From: Pseudonocardiales bacterium
Lineage (GTDB): Bacteria > Actinomycetota > Actinomycetes > Mycobacteriales > Jatrophihabitantaceae
DNA: 38,626 nucleotides
NCBI GenBank assembly: GCA_030840285.1
Contig: JAVEES010000130.1
Location: forward strand, 1-38,626
Direction: 5' to 3'
Shown: in pieces, positions 15,891-23,725 of the stretch
How positions within the stretch are numbered: position 1 is the stretch's first letter
Layout of the letters: each line of letters starts with the position of its first letter
Made by a program: the position numbers and the translations under genes
The notes under the pieces: generated by a model
Seen by the model: the letters and a program-made list of their open reading frames with translations, nothing else
Told to the model about the DNA's origin: nothing
Databases searched by the model: none

Positions 15891-17987
15891 TCAGGCCGTC
15901 AGGTCGTACAGGGTCACTCCGCCGACAGTGGTCGCGGTGAAAGTGCTCTGCACCCAACTGGTGATTGAGGAGGCGGCGTCGCTGCCCCCAGACTGGGCGC
16001 CGAACCTGCCACCGCTGGCGATGAAGTAGTGGATCTTGCCTGCGGCCACGTCGGCCTTGAATTCGGCAAGTGTCGGCGACGGATCGCTTCCGTTGAAGCC
16101 GCCGATCGGCATCACGGACTTGCCCGTTGCCAGCTGGAAGCCCGCTGCGCTGTTGGACCCCACCGCGGCGGCAACCCAGGTGTACTTGGTGGAATTCGCG
16201 TTCAGCGCGGCGACGACTGCTGCGGAGGGAGCGCTCGCGTCCAGAAGCCCGCCCGCGCCACCAGTCCGGCCACCGCCGGTCTGTGCACCTGTACCGCCGC
16301 CGGCCCGCGAACCAGTGCCGCCACCTGCCAATCCACCTTGAGCGCTACCTGCCAATCCACCCTGAGCGCCGCCGAATCCACTACGGAATCCGCCGGGAGG
16401 CGTGCCGTTTCGGCCGCCGCCGAAAGGCCTTCCGCCGCCCGGCCCGCCGCCGATGCTGCTGGTGAAACCGGCCGGCCCCGCGCTCGGAATAGCGCCGCTA
16501 TGCGGAGTGGCCGCCGTCGCGATCGAGTAGGCAGTGGGCGCGGCCAAGGCGGCAACCAGGGCAACGGAGGCAACCGCGGTCGATACCTTCGGGGCAAGCC
16601 GCGATGCAACGATGAGCAGCAATGCGGTCGCGATACCCGCAACGAGCACCGAATAACGCAGCCACGGCTGCCACGCGGCTACGCGATTCAGCAGGACGAA
16701 CTGCCAGCAGACGGTCACGGCGACGGTGAGGCCGAGCAGGAGGTTCGCCATGACGTCATGCCGCAACCGCCAGAGCCCCGCCACGCTGACGCCGATCACG
16801 CCTCCTATCGCGGGGGCGAGGGCTACGGTGTAATACGGGTGGATGATTCCCTTGGCATAGCTGAAGGTGAGGGCGGTGACGACGAGCCAGCCACCCCAGA
16901 CGATGAGTGCGGCGCGGACCGCGTTGGTACGCGGGGCGCGGCGCGTGAACCAGAAGCCGATGCCCAGCAAGATCAGGGCAGTGGGGAGCAACCAGGCGAT
17001 CTCACCGCCCATCTCGCTGCCGAACAGCCGGCTCCATCCGGTGCTTCCCCAACGTCCGGCGGCATTGCCACCGCCGCCGACGCTGCCGGTCTCGTTGCCG
17101 GTCAGCCGTCCGAAGCCGTTGTAGCCGAGGGTGAGCTCAAGAATCGAATTGTGCTGGGAGCCCCCGATGAAAGGGCGATATCGAGCAGGCGTCAACTGGA
17201 CGATGGCGATCCACCATCCGGCCGCGGCGATCATCGTGCCGCCGGCGTAGAGGAGTTGCACGATGCGTCGGCGGACAGTCGTCGGCGCGCAGATGAGGTA
17301 CGCCAAGGCGAACGCGGGCACCAGGAGCAGGGCTTGCAACTGCTTGGTGAGAAAGCCGAATCCGATAAGCGCGCCCACGGCCAGCAGCCATCTCGTCGAG
17401 CCGTTCTCGATGGCCCTTATGACGCCGTACGCCGCGATTGTCATGAGCAGCACCAGGAGCGCGTCCGGGTTGTTGAAGCGGAACATCAGCGCTGCCACCG
17501 GGGTCGCGGCAAGTACGGCACCGGCGATGAGACCTCCTTGGATGCCCGAGGTGCGCCGCACAGCAAGGTAGAGCACTCCCACCGCGGCGACGCCCTCCAA
17601 TGCCTGCGGAACGAGAATGCTCCACGAGCTCAGGCTGAACAGCCGTACGGACAGGGCCATGATCCAGAGTGCAGCTGGCGGCTTGTCGACGGTGATCGAG
17701 CTGGCCGCATCAGAAGAGCCGAAGAACATGGCCTTCCAGCTGGTAGATCCCGCTTGAACGGCGGCAGAGTAGAACGAGTTCGCCCAGCCGGACGCTCCAA
17801 GGCCCCAGAGATAGAGCAACGCCGTGGCGAGCAGGAGGGCGAGCAAACTGGGACGCACCCATGCTGGGTCGTCCGTCCGTCCGCGAACCAGTGAACGGCC
17901 ACGGTCCGCCCAGCGCTGCCGGACGGAGATCAGTGTGCGGCTAGCAGCCGAGGAATCCCCCGGTGCCACAAGGGTTTCTGAGGTCAT
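15891..17987 (-). CDS. GT39-like (PMT/ArnT) polytopic glycosyltransferase
   Basis: The 698-residue membrane protein resembles dolichyl-phosphate-mannose or ArnT-type transferases. After the first membrane helix it has a short acidic-poor loop and the conserved VDKPPAALWIMALSVRLF stretch, and there are about a dozen hydrophobic segments to residue 500. A Gly-rich low-complexity linker (about residues 510-590, with repeated GGLAG and GGTG) then leads to a soluble C-terminal domain (about 595-698, VVAALNANSTKYTWVAAAVG). This fits an integral membrane transferase that moves a sugar from a polyprenyl-phosphate donor to an envelope acceptor. The ATG overlaps the histidine kinase stop (ATGA), so expression is coupled to the two-component system. 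The acceptor is unknown. Confidence 0.9.
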   Translation of the reverse strand: MTSETLVAPGDSSAASRTLISVRQRWADRGRSLVRGRTDDPAWVRPSLLALLLATALLYLWGLGASGWANSFYSAAVQAGSTSWKAMFFGSSDAASSITVDKPPAALWIMALSVRLFSLSSWSILVPQALEGVAAVGVLYLAVRRTSGIQGGLIAGAVLAATPVAALMFRFNNPDALLVLLMTIAAYGVIRAIENGSTRWLLAVGALIGFGFLTKQLQALLLVPAFALAYLICAPTTVRRRIVQLLYAGGTMIAAAGWWIAIVQLTPARYRPFIGGSQHNSILELTLGYNGFGRLTGNETGSVGGGGNAAGRWGSTGWSRLFGSEMGGEIAWLLPTALILLGIGFWFTRRAPRTNAVRAALIVWGGWLVVTALTFSYAKGIIHPYYTVALAPAIGGVIGVSVAGLWRLRHDVMANLLLGLTVAVTVCWQFVLLNRVAAWQPWLRYSVLVAGIATALLLIVASRLAPKVSTAVASVALVAALAAPTAYSIATAATPHSGAIPSAGPAGFTSSIGGGPGGGRPFGGGRNGTPPGGFRSGFGGAQGGLAGSAQGGLAGGGTGSRAGGGTGAQTGGGRTGGAGGLLDASAPSAAVVAALNANSTKYTWVAAAVGSNSAAGFQLATGKSVMPIGGFNGSDPSPTLAEFKADVAAGKIHYFIASGGRFGAQSGGSDAASSITSWVQSTFTATTVGGVTLYDLTA

Positions 17988-19564
17988 ACCTGAAGAACGT
18001 GCCCGGTGGAGCTTGCCGGACTCTGTGAGCTTGCTTGACGGTACCCATGCATCGGGAGCGTCACGGTGAAGATGGTTTCGCCCGGCCTACTGCGCACCGC
18101 GATCTGGCCGCCGTGAGCGGCAACGACGGCCGCCACGATGGCGAGTCCAAGTCCGGTACTGCCTGCGACCCGGGATCGCGATTCCTCACCGCGCGAGAAC
18201 CGTTCGAAAATCTCGGGCATCAGGCTGGGCGGGATCCCCGGACCGTCGTCGCGCATCTGGATTATGGCGAGATTGCCCTGCTCCGTAAGGGAGGTCCACA
18301 CGTTCGTACCAGCGGGCGTGTGAGTCCGCGCGTTCGCCAGGATATTGACCAGCACCTGCTGCAACCGGGCGGGGTCACCCTGTACCGCCACCGTTTCCTC
18401 GCCGAGGTCCAGATGCCAGTTGTGATCAGGGCCGGCCGCGTGCGCGTCACTGATCACATCGACGATGAGGCGGCTGAGGTCGACCTCTTCGCGCGCCAGT
18501 GGGCGGCCTGCGTCGAGCCGTGCCAGAAGAAGTAGGTCCTCCACCATCGAGGTCATCCGGTTGGCCTCGGACTCGACCCGGTTCATCGCATGTGCGATGT
18601 CGGGCGGGGCTTGATCCCGGCTGCGGCGGGTGAGTTCGGCATAGCCGCGAATGGAGGCGAGCGGCGTGCGCAGTTCGTGGCTGGCATCGGCAACGAACTG
18701 CCGAACCCGAGTCTCACTGCGATGCCGCGCGTTCAGTGCATCGCTGACGTTCTCCAGCATCCGGTTCAGGGCCACGCCGACCTGCCCGACCTCGGTGTGC
18801 GGGTTGGCGTCGGTCACTCGTACCGCCAGTGCCACCTCGCCAGCATCCAGCGACATGTCGGCGACCTTGCTCGCGGTCGCGGTCACCCGGCGTAGCGGGC
18901 GCAGCGCGAGCCTGACGATGAAGGCGCCCAGAAGGGCAGCAAGCACAAGCCCGATCACGGTAACGGCGGTGATCACCGCGGTCAGGTTGAGCAGGGTCGC
19001 GCGCACGCTGTTCAGCGGGAGCCCGGTGATGAAGGTGTCACCTTCGGGGGTCCTTCTAGCAGCGACCCGGTAGTCGCCGTAGCCGGGCACCGTGACGGTA
19101 TGCGGCTTGGCATCGGGAGCTACCGCCGACAGCGCGGTTATGGCGCCCTGGCTGACCTGGGCCCTGGTAGCCAGGTATCCATTCTGCTCGAGAATCCGTG
19201 AGGACACGCTTCCGTCGGCGCAGATTCGCATTCCGATGGTGTTGATCTCAGATCCCGGGGGCAGCAGGCCGTCGGTGGATGCCGCTGAACATACGAAGGT
19301 TCCGGCGCCGACCCCGCTCGCCCCGACCCCGCTCGCCCCGCCGCCGGGATTCAGGCGGCCGGCGAAGTTCTGTCTGCTGCCCTGCGCGCTCAGCTGGTCG
19401 TCCAGCCGGCCCATCAGAAAATGCTGGAGCGCGATTTCGGTGAACAGGCCGATAGCAAGGCACAGAACGACGAGCAGGCTCACCAGGCTCGCGATCAAGC
19501 GGGCCCGCAACGTCCAGTCGCGCAGTGGTTTCACGCGCGACCGGTGTGCCAACGCTGGCAGCAT
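17984..19564 (-). CDS. HAMP-domain sensor histidine kinase
   Basis: The order of parts is standard: a basic N-terminus and membrane segment 1 (LIASLVSLLVVLCLAIGLFTEIAL), a ~150-residue extracytoplasmic sensor loop with a Gly-rich patch and two cysteines, and membrane segment 2 (ITAVTVIGLVLAALLGAFIV). After these come HAMP, HisKA with the phospho-acceptor His in DASHELRTPLASIRGYAEL, and HATPase_c with N-box VNILANARTHTP, DDGPGIP and GSTGLGLAIV. It autophosphorylates and passes the phosphate to the adjacent response regulator. I choose ATG 19564, one base after the regulator stop, over GTG 19597 used in the track; neither has a good ribosome binding site, which suggests translational coupling. 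The sensed signal is unknown. Confidence 0.93.
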   Translation of the reverse strand: MLPALAHRSRVKPLRDWTLRARLIASLVSLLVVLCLAIGLFTEIALQHFLMGRLDDQLSAQGSRQNFAGRLNPGGGASGVGASGVGAGTFVCSAASTDGLLPPGSEINTIGMRICADGSVSSRILEQNGYLATRAQVSQGAITALSAVAPDAKPHTVTVPGYGDYRVAARRTPEGDTFITGLPLNSVRATLLNLTAVITAVTVIGLVLAALLGAFIVRLALRPLRRVTATASKVADMSLDAGEVALAVRVTDANPHTEVGQVGVALNRMLENVSDALNARHRSETRVRQFVADASHELRTPLASIRGYAELTRRSRDQAPPDIAHAMNRVESEANRMTSMVEDLLLLARLDAGRPLAREEVDLSRLIVDVISDAHAAGPDHNWHLDLGEETVAVQGDPARLQQVLVNILANARTHTPAGTNVWTSLTEQGNLAIIQMRDDGPGIPPSLMPEIFERFSRGEESRSRVAGSTGLGLAIVAAVVAAHGGQIAVRSRPGETIFTVTLPMHGYRQASSQSPASSTGHVLQV

Positions 19565-19565
19565 G

Positions 19566-20303
19566 TCAGCCGGCAGCGCGCAGGACGTAGCCGACACCGC
19601 GCAGCGTGTGGATCATCGGCTCGCGGCCGGCGTCGATCTTCTTGCGCAGGTAGGAGATGTAGATCTCGACGACGTTGGCCTGGCCCCCGAAGTCGTAGTT
19701 CCACACCCGGTCGAGGATCTGGGCCTTGGACAGCACCCGGCGGGGATTGCGCATCAGGTAGCGCAGCAGCTCGAACTCGGTGGCGGTCAGGTTGATCTCG
19801 CTGCCCGCACGTGAGACCTCGTGGCTCTCCTCGTCGAGGCTGAGATCCCCGACCGAAAGCACCGAACCGCTCTTCGCGGCCGCGATGGACGTACGGCGCA
19901 TCAGGCCGCGGACCCGTGCGACAACCTCCTCGAGGCTGAACGGCTTGGTGACGTAGTCATCGCCACCGGCCGTCAGGCCGGCGATGCGATCTTCCAGCGC
20001 GTCCTTGGCGGTGAGGAAGAGCACGGGAAGCTCGGGGGAGTCGTCCCGCAGCCTGCGCATGACCTCGAGGCCGTTGAGATCCGGCAGCATGATGTCGAGG
20101 ACTACCGCGTCCGGCTTGAACTCACGCGCCATCCGGACGGCGTTCAGGCCATCGTGGGCGGTCCGGATATCCCAGCCCTCATAGCGCAACGCCATCGTGA
20201 GAAGGTCGGCAAGGTTGGGCTCGTCATCGACCACCAGTACCCGGACAGGGGTGCCGTCGGTCCGGACGAGGGATGAGGCGCGCTGGGAGCTGGTAGTAGT
20301 CAC
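19566..20303 (-). CDS. OmpR/PhoB family response regulator
   Basis: The receiver domain (about residues 20-135) shows the acidic pair VVDDEP, the phosphorylation site Asp70 in VVLDIMLPD, the Thr in LFLTAKD and Lys120 in YVTKPF. The winged-helix effector domain (about 150-240) is of OmpR type, with LTATEFELLRYLMRNPRRVLSKAQILDRVW and the closing RGVGYVLR. It is closest in style to the MprA/TcrX/TrcR group of actinobacteria. It starts the minus-strand unit regulator-kinase-GT39. The 180-bp AT-richer region upstream probably holds its promoter and possibly its own binding site. Confidence 0.95.
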   Translation of the reverse strand: MTTTSSQRASSLVRTDGTPVRVLVVDDEPNLADLLTMALRYEGWDIRTAHDGLNAVRMAREFKPDAVVLDIMLPDLNGLEVMRRLRDDSPELPVLFLTAKDALEDRIAGLTAGGDDYVTKPFSLEEVVARVRGLMRRTSIAAAKSGSVLSVGDLSLDEESHEVSRAGSEINLTATEFELLRYLMRNPRRVLSKAQILDRVWNYDFGGQANVVEIYISYLRKKIDAGREPMIHTLRGVGYVLRAAG

Positions 20304-20427
20304 GGTGTAAAGATTGTTGCATTTTGCTTGTGTCCCACTGTGCGAAGTCTGTGATTGACCTGTGGGTAATTCTCATTATGGTCTGAGGCTCGGCACAGCG
20401 TGGTCACGGCACGCCCGCCCGACCGGA

Positions 20428-20457
20428 TTCACACTCGGCCAGCGAACCCGCTAGACT
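20428..20457 (+). promoter_or_regulatory. Putative housekeeping promoter of tRNA-Thr
   Basis: TTCACA and TAGACT hexamers with an 18-bp spacer end 25 bp before the tRNA. They fit a primary-sigma promoter, with a weak match at the -35. Confidence 0.45.
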
Positions 20458-20482
20458 CTGGCGGTCGCGGTTCGCCGTGTAC

Positions 20483-20558
20483 GCCGCCTTAGCTCAGTCG
20501 GCAGAGCGTCTCACTCGTAATGAGAAGGTCTAGGGTTCGATTCCCTAAGGCGGCTCCA
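20483..20558 (+). tRNA. tRNA-Thr (anticodon CGU)
   Basis: The cloverleaf is complete: acceptor GCCGCCT pairs with AGGCGGC, the D arm is TAGCTCAGTCGGCAGAGC, the anticodon stem TCTCA/TGAGA holds a CTCGTAA loop giving anticodon CGT, and the T arm is TAGGGTTCGATTCCCTA. The 3' CCA is encoded. It reads ACG threonine codons, which are common in high-GC genomes. Confidence 0.97.
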
Positions 20559-20713
20559 GCAAATACCGGAGGCAGAGGCCCTGTCAAGGGGTAGCCGAGG
20601 CATCGTGCGATGACCTGGACGGTCGACTGAACGCAAAAAGCGGCAGTAGCGCAATTGTGTCTAGTACGGGCTTGGCTTGATCCCGATCGCTCGCCACAAC
20701 GAGATCAGCTGCG

Positions 20714-21568
20714 TCATGGCCGCCTGGCGAGCGTGACCGTCCGGCATCCCCTGATCTGAAGATCACGCCGCTGGGTCAGCGACTGCGGACCGTCGCCGTC
20801 GAGCAGCGCGCCTAGCGTTTCCAAATCCTCATCGGCCAGCTGATCGGCCGCACCGGATCTCAGGCGTCCTAGCCACCGTTGGGCGTAGCGAGCGGCGCTG
20901 TCGCCGGCGTGCCGCGGATCGAGCTCGATGGCAAAGACGCGTTCGGCGACCAGGGTAAAGCCGGCCGCTTGCAGCCGGCCGGACCAGTCCGATCCGAGCT
21001 CCGGGAGGGAATGGGCGTGTTCCTCGCTGAGAGCGGCGAGGCAGCGCTCCTCGAGCCCAGGCCGCCCGAATCCGAGATCGTGCGGCAGAAAGCGCAGGTG
21101 TTCGGAGAATTCGGCGACGGCCACCAGCCCTCCTGATCGCATCGTCGTGAACAGCTGGCCGAGTACCTCGTCAGGGTCGGTGAGGTGGTGCAGCGACATC
21201 GAGGCCCACGTCAGGTCGATGGGCTCGAAGGCGGGCCACACGACGTCGAGGTCGGCCCGGACGGTTCGGACCCGACCGGCCAGGCCAAGGTCCAGGGCCT
21301 TGACGCGGATACGCCTGAGCATCTCCTCCGAGGTGTCCACCGCGATGACCTCGGCGTCGCCGAAACGCTGCGCCAGCGGGATCGTCCCGGTCCCGGAGCC
21401 GGCGCCCAGGTCGAGGATCCGCACCCGGGCCGTGCCGGTGGCCGCGCGCCGAACCCAGCTCAGGGCGTCCGTCCAGTAAGCGCAGAGCACCTCGGCGTCC
21501 AGGTCCAGCAACTCCGCGAGGTGCGCCTGCGACTCATCGTCGTGGGCCGCGCCGTGATGATCAGCCAT
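20714..21568 (-). CDS. Class I SAM-dependent methyltransferase
   Basis: The Rossmann-type methyltransferase core spans about residues 45-160: motif I is RILDLGAGSGTGTIPLAQRFG, motif II is AEVIAVDTSEEMLRRI, and LTWASMSLHHLTDPDEVLGQL and RSGGLVAVAEF follow. The C-terminal 120 residues (RCLAALSEEHAHSLPELGSDW onwards) are a substrate-side extension seen in actinobacterial homologues. It would methylate a small molecule; the substrate is unknown. I start at ATG 21568 (MADHHG); GTG 21577 is possible. The longer track ORF reads through a palindromic repeat and is rejected. Confidence 0.9.
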   Translation of the reverse strand: MADHHGAAHDDESQAHLAELLDLDAEVLCAYWTDALSWVRRAATGTARVRILDLGAGSGTGTIPLAQRFGDAEVIAVDTSEEMLRRIRVKALDLGLAGRVRTVRADLDVVWPAFEPIDLTWASMSLHHLTDPDEVLGQLFTTMRSGGLVAVAEFSEHLRFLPHDLGFGRPGLEERCLAALSEEHAHSLPELGSDWSGRLQAAGFTLVAERVFAIELDPRHAGDSAARYAQRWLGRLRSGAADQLADEDLETLGALLDGDGPQSLTQRRDLQIRGCRTVTLARRP

Positions 21569-21625
21569 GGATGTCACGCTAGGGCCTCCGTCCTCGATGG
21601 CATACCGCCGTGCCGGCGCCTGCCA

Positions 21626-21690
21626 CGCTTTGGGCGTCTGGAAATCCCCCAAATTGGCCTCCGCGGGGGTAGTTCCAGACGCCCAAAGCG
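21626..21690. repeat. Intergenic palindrome, copy A (CGCTTTGGGCGTCTGGAA arms)
   Basis: Perfect 18-bp arms flank a 29-bp spacer with CCCCCAAATTGG and CCGCGGGGG. Copy B at 22016-22082 shares arms and spacer, with a few substitutions. The outer ends (CTTTGG...CCAAAGCGGGG) resemble the palindrome at 3108-3157. It lies upstream of the methyltransferase gene. Confidence 0.88.
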
Positions 21691-21707
21691 GGGGTTGGGG
21701 GCAGCGC

Positions 21708-21983
21708 TCACGTGTCGAGTTCAGGCGTGGTTTCGGATCCCGGATGAGTCGTGCCACCTCCTGATCGGGTGGCTAAGCCATGGCGCAGAGTCAGCATGGT
21801 CAGGCTCGCCTGGACGTCGGCCCGCGTGGTCGCTCGACGAACCTGCAGCGGAAGGCGCCCCCAGATCGCGTCGACGATCTCGGCGACGGTGCTGCTCGTG
21901 ACGTCCTCGTCGCGTTCGCGGACATCGCGTTCGTGGCGGCCGAGGGCATCTTCGATCCAGCCCCGTAGCTCTGCCCGGTCCAC
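21708..21983 (-). CDS. Small hypothetical protein between two repeat copies
   Basis: From the GTG at 21983 the 91-residue product is helical and charged (ELRGWIEDALGRHERDVRERDEDV, then VAEIVDAIWGRLPLQVRRATTRADVQASL), with a disordered Thr/Gly-rich tail. No family is recognised. The track start at 22043 would translate the palindromic repeat B, so the internal GTG is preferred; it has only a weak purine stretch (AGGGA) upstream. The gene is enclosed exactly by the two palindrome copies A and B. Confidence 0.6.
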   Translation of the reverse strand: MDRAELRGWIEDALGRHERDVRERDEDVTSSTVAEIVDAIWGRLPLQVRRATTRADVQASLTMLTLRHGLATRSGGGTTHPGSETTPELDT

Positions 21984-22015
21984 GGTCCCTAGTCTGCACT
22001 TCCGCTTGCCCTGAA

Positions 22016-22082
22016 CCGCTTTGGGAGTCTGGAAATCCCTCAAATTGGCATCCGCCGGGGTAGTTCCAGACGCCCAAAGCGG
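22016..22082. repeat. Intergenic palindrome, copy B
   Basis: This copy has 19-bp arms with one mismatch (CCGCTTTGGGAGTCTGGAA against TTCCAGACGCCCAAAGCGG) and the same spacer as copy A apart from a few changes. It lies upstream of the small hypothetical gene and downstream of the SRPBCC gene. Confidence 0.88.
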
Positions 22083-22119
22083 GGGGTTGAGGGTCGGGGC
22101 AGAGCGGGGGGTTGAGGGT
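22078..22119. repeat. 17-bp direct repeat next to palindrome B
   Basis: AGCGGGGGGTTGAGGGT occurs at 22078-22094 and 22103-22119, a 25-bp period. The first copy starts inside the right arm of palindrome B, so the end of the element seems to have been duplicated. Confidence 0.8.
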
Positions 22120-22583
22120 TACGGGTGCTCCGCTGACTTCTTGATCGCGGCGAGCGTGATCGGAATTCCGACGTGGGCGGCCTCTGATCGGATTGCGATT
22201 TGGGCCTCTGCTTCCTCGCCGTAGCGCTCGCCGAAGCCGGCGACACCGGCCGGCAAGAACGCCCAGCTCTCGGTCAACGTGGTGCCGCCGCTGGTCGGCG
22301 TGAAGGTGTAGCTCCACCGCGTCCAGGCTTTCCCCACCTCGAAGGCGAATGAGCGGCCTCGCTCCGCGGCGATGACTCGCGACCGGGTTTCCCATACCCG
22401 ATCAGGCGTTTCGTTGCGGCCGGTGAACCAGCTGCCCACTTGCGGGCCGCTGCCCTCGTCCCACCAGCAAGCCCGACAGATAGGGCTCCATTCGCCCATG
22501 CGGGTCACGTCCGACACGATGTCCCAGAGCTCTTCGGGACTGGTGGCGACGAAGATGGACTCGGAGTAGTTGAGTTCGGTCAC
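22119..22583 (-). CDS. SRPBCC family protein (polyketide cyclase/START-like)
   Basis: The 154-residue protein has the helix-grip pattern of SRPBCC proteins: an opening strand (SESIFVATSPEELWDIVSDVTRMGEWSP), a CRACWWDEGSGPQVGSWFTGRNE segment, strands ERGRSFAFEVG and WTRWSYTFTPTSGGTTLTESW, and a long C-terminal helix (YGEEAEAQIAIRSEA). These proteins bind hydrophobic ligands, and some are cyclases or dehydratases. I prefer GTG 22583 because the track start at 22643 lies inside the palindrome at 22638-22687. The neighbours give no pathway context. Confidence 0.88.
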   Translation of the reverse strand: MTELNYSESIFVATSPEELWDIVSDVTRMGEWSPICRACWWDEGSGPQVGSWFTGRNETPDRVWETRSRVIAAERGRSFAFEVGKAWTRWSYTFTPTSGGTTLTESWAFLPAGVAGFGERYGEEAEAQIAIRSEAAHVGIPITLAAIKKSAEHP

Positions 22584-22637
22584 CGGCGAAGTCTCGCAGG
22601 CCGCGCGAGCCGGTTCAACGCGACATCCCCATCCCGA

Positions 22638-22687
22638 GATCAACTCACGTTTCGTGTCGCTATCGCAGCACGAAACGTGAGTTGATC
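22638..22687. repeat. Perfect intergenic palindrome of the GATCAACTC family
   Basis: Perfect 19-bp arms (GATCAACTCACGTTTCGTG and its complement) flank a 12-bp spacer. A degenerate second copy is at 31596-31640. It lies 20 bp after the SDR stop, upstream of the SRPBCC gene, and could also serve as a terminator. Confidence 0.88.
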
Positions 22688-22706
22688 ATGGAAATAAGGG
22701 GGAGGA

Positions 22707-23546
22707 TCACAGGATGGGACGGCCGCCGGTGACGGGAATCCGCGCTCCGGAGATGTAGCTGCCGTCATCGGAGGCGAGCAGCACGTACACCGGCGCGAGC
22801 TCGGCAGGCTGCCCCGCACGTCCCAGAGGCGTGTCGCTTCCGAACTTCTCCACCTTCTCCTCCGGCATCGTGGCCGGGATCAACGGCGTCCAAATCGGTC
22901 CTGGCGCGACGCTGTTGACCCGGATGCCCTTCGGCCCGAGCAGCTGAGCCAGGCTCGCGCAGAGGTTCGCAATGGCTGCCTTGGTCGCGGCGTAGGGCGC
23001 AAGTGTCGGCGAGGGCATATCGGAGTTCACCGAGGAGCTTCCGATGATCGAGGAGCCGGCGGGCATGTGCGGGACGGCCGCCTTGCAGAGATGGAACATG
23101 GACGAGATATTCGTGGCGAGCGTGTAATCCCATTCCTCGTCAGGGATTTCCTCCAAAGACTCGTGCGTCATCTGGAAAGCCGCGTTGCTGACGAGGATGT
23201 CCAGCTTGCCGAATTCCTCCACGGCTTTGGAAATGATGTCGCGGCAGTGCTGAGGATCGGAAAGGTCGCCCTTAACCAGCACGGCCTTCTGCCCCGCATC
23301 GGTCACCAGCGATGCGGTGTCCTTGGCGTCGTCGTCCTCGCTGAGATAGGAGATCAGGACGTCAGCACCCTCGCGGGCGTACGCGATCGCCACCGCGCGG
23401 CCGATGCCGCTGTCCCCGCCGGTGATCACCGCTGCTTTGCCCACCAACTTGCCCGATCCGCGGTAGCTCTGCTCACCGCTATCGGGGACGGGCGTCATCT
23501 CCTGCTGGGTTCCAGGGACTTCTTGCTGCTGGGATGGTTGGTTCAT
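22707..23546 (-). CDS. SDR family oxidoreductase (YghA/general stress protein 39-like)
   Basis: The 279-residue protein has an N-terminal Gln/Pro-rich tail (MNQPSQQQEVPGTQQEM) and then a classical short-chain dehydrogenase. The cofactor site is AAVITGGDSGIGRAVAIAYAREGADV, followed by DILVSNAA, active-site Ser in IIGSSSVN, the YAATKAA Tyr/Lys pair and the SVAPGPIWTPL loop. The tail and the core match the YghA/Gsp39 group, stress-inducible NAD(P)-dependent alcohol or aldehyde oxidoreductases. GGAG stands six bases before the ATG. A CCGTAG-CCAC-CTACGG mini-hairpin overlaps the leader. It follows the Balon-like gene on the same strand, with a 180-bp gap. Confidence 0.93.
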   Translation of the reverse strand: MNQPSQQQEVPGTQQEMTPVPDSGEQSYRGSGKLVGKAAVITGGDSGIGRAVAIAYAREGADVLISYLSEDDDAKDTASLVTDAGQKAVLVKGDLSDPQHCRDIISKAVEEFGKLDILVSNAAFQMTHESLEEIPDEEWDYTLATNISSMFHLCKAAVPHMPAGSSIIGSSSVNSDMPSPTLAPYAATKAAIANLCASLAQLLGPKGIRVNSVAPGPIWTPLIPATMPEEKVEKFGSDTPLGRAGQPAELAPVYVLLASDDGSYISGARIPVTGGRPIL

Positions 23547-23612
23547 CGGTTACTCCGTAGCCACCTACGGCCTGGCGAGCTCGCATCGATGTGGAAGCTC
23601 GTCGCCTTGATC

Positions 23613-23636
23613 GCAATGCTGGGCGCTCAGCATTGC
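23613..23636. terminator. Perfect inverted repeat between Balon-like gene and SDR
   Basis: Perfect 9-bp arms (GCAATGCTG and CAGCATTGC) with a 6-nt loop lie 90 bp after the Balon-like stop and 67 bp before the SDR start. They fit a terminator for the former; an operator for the SDR is the alternative. Confidence 0.45.
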
Positions 23637-23725
23637 CACCGTATCGCGGAAGCCGAACATTGCCCACTGCGGGCTTGTCCGGCCAGTACGACTAATGGCA
23701 CGCGGCGCCGACGGGCCGCAGCACG

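Noticed and set aside
16029-17894. 621-residue plus-strand ORF opposite the GT39 gene
   Set aside because: It is an antisense shadow of a high-GC membrane-protein gene: low-complexity Arg/Gly/Ala content, no ribosome binding site and no motif.
20584-20766. 60-residue minus-strand ORF after the tRNA
   Set aside because: It overlaps the methyltransferase 3' end, with poor codon use and no ribosome binding site.
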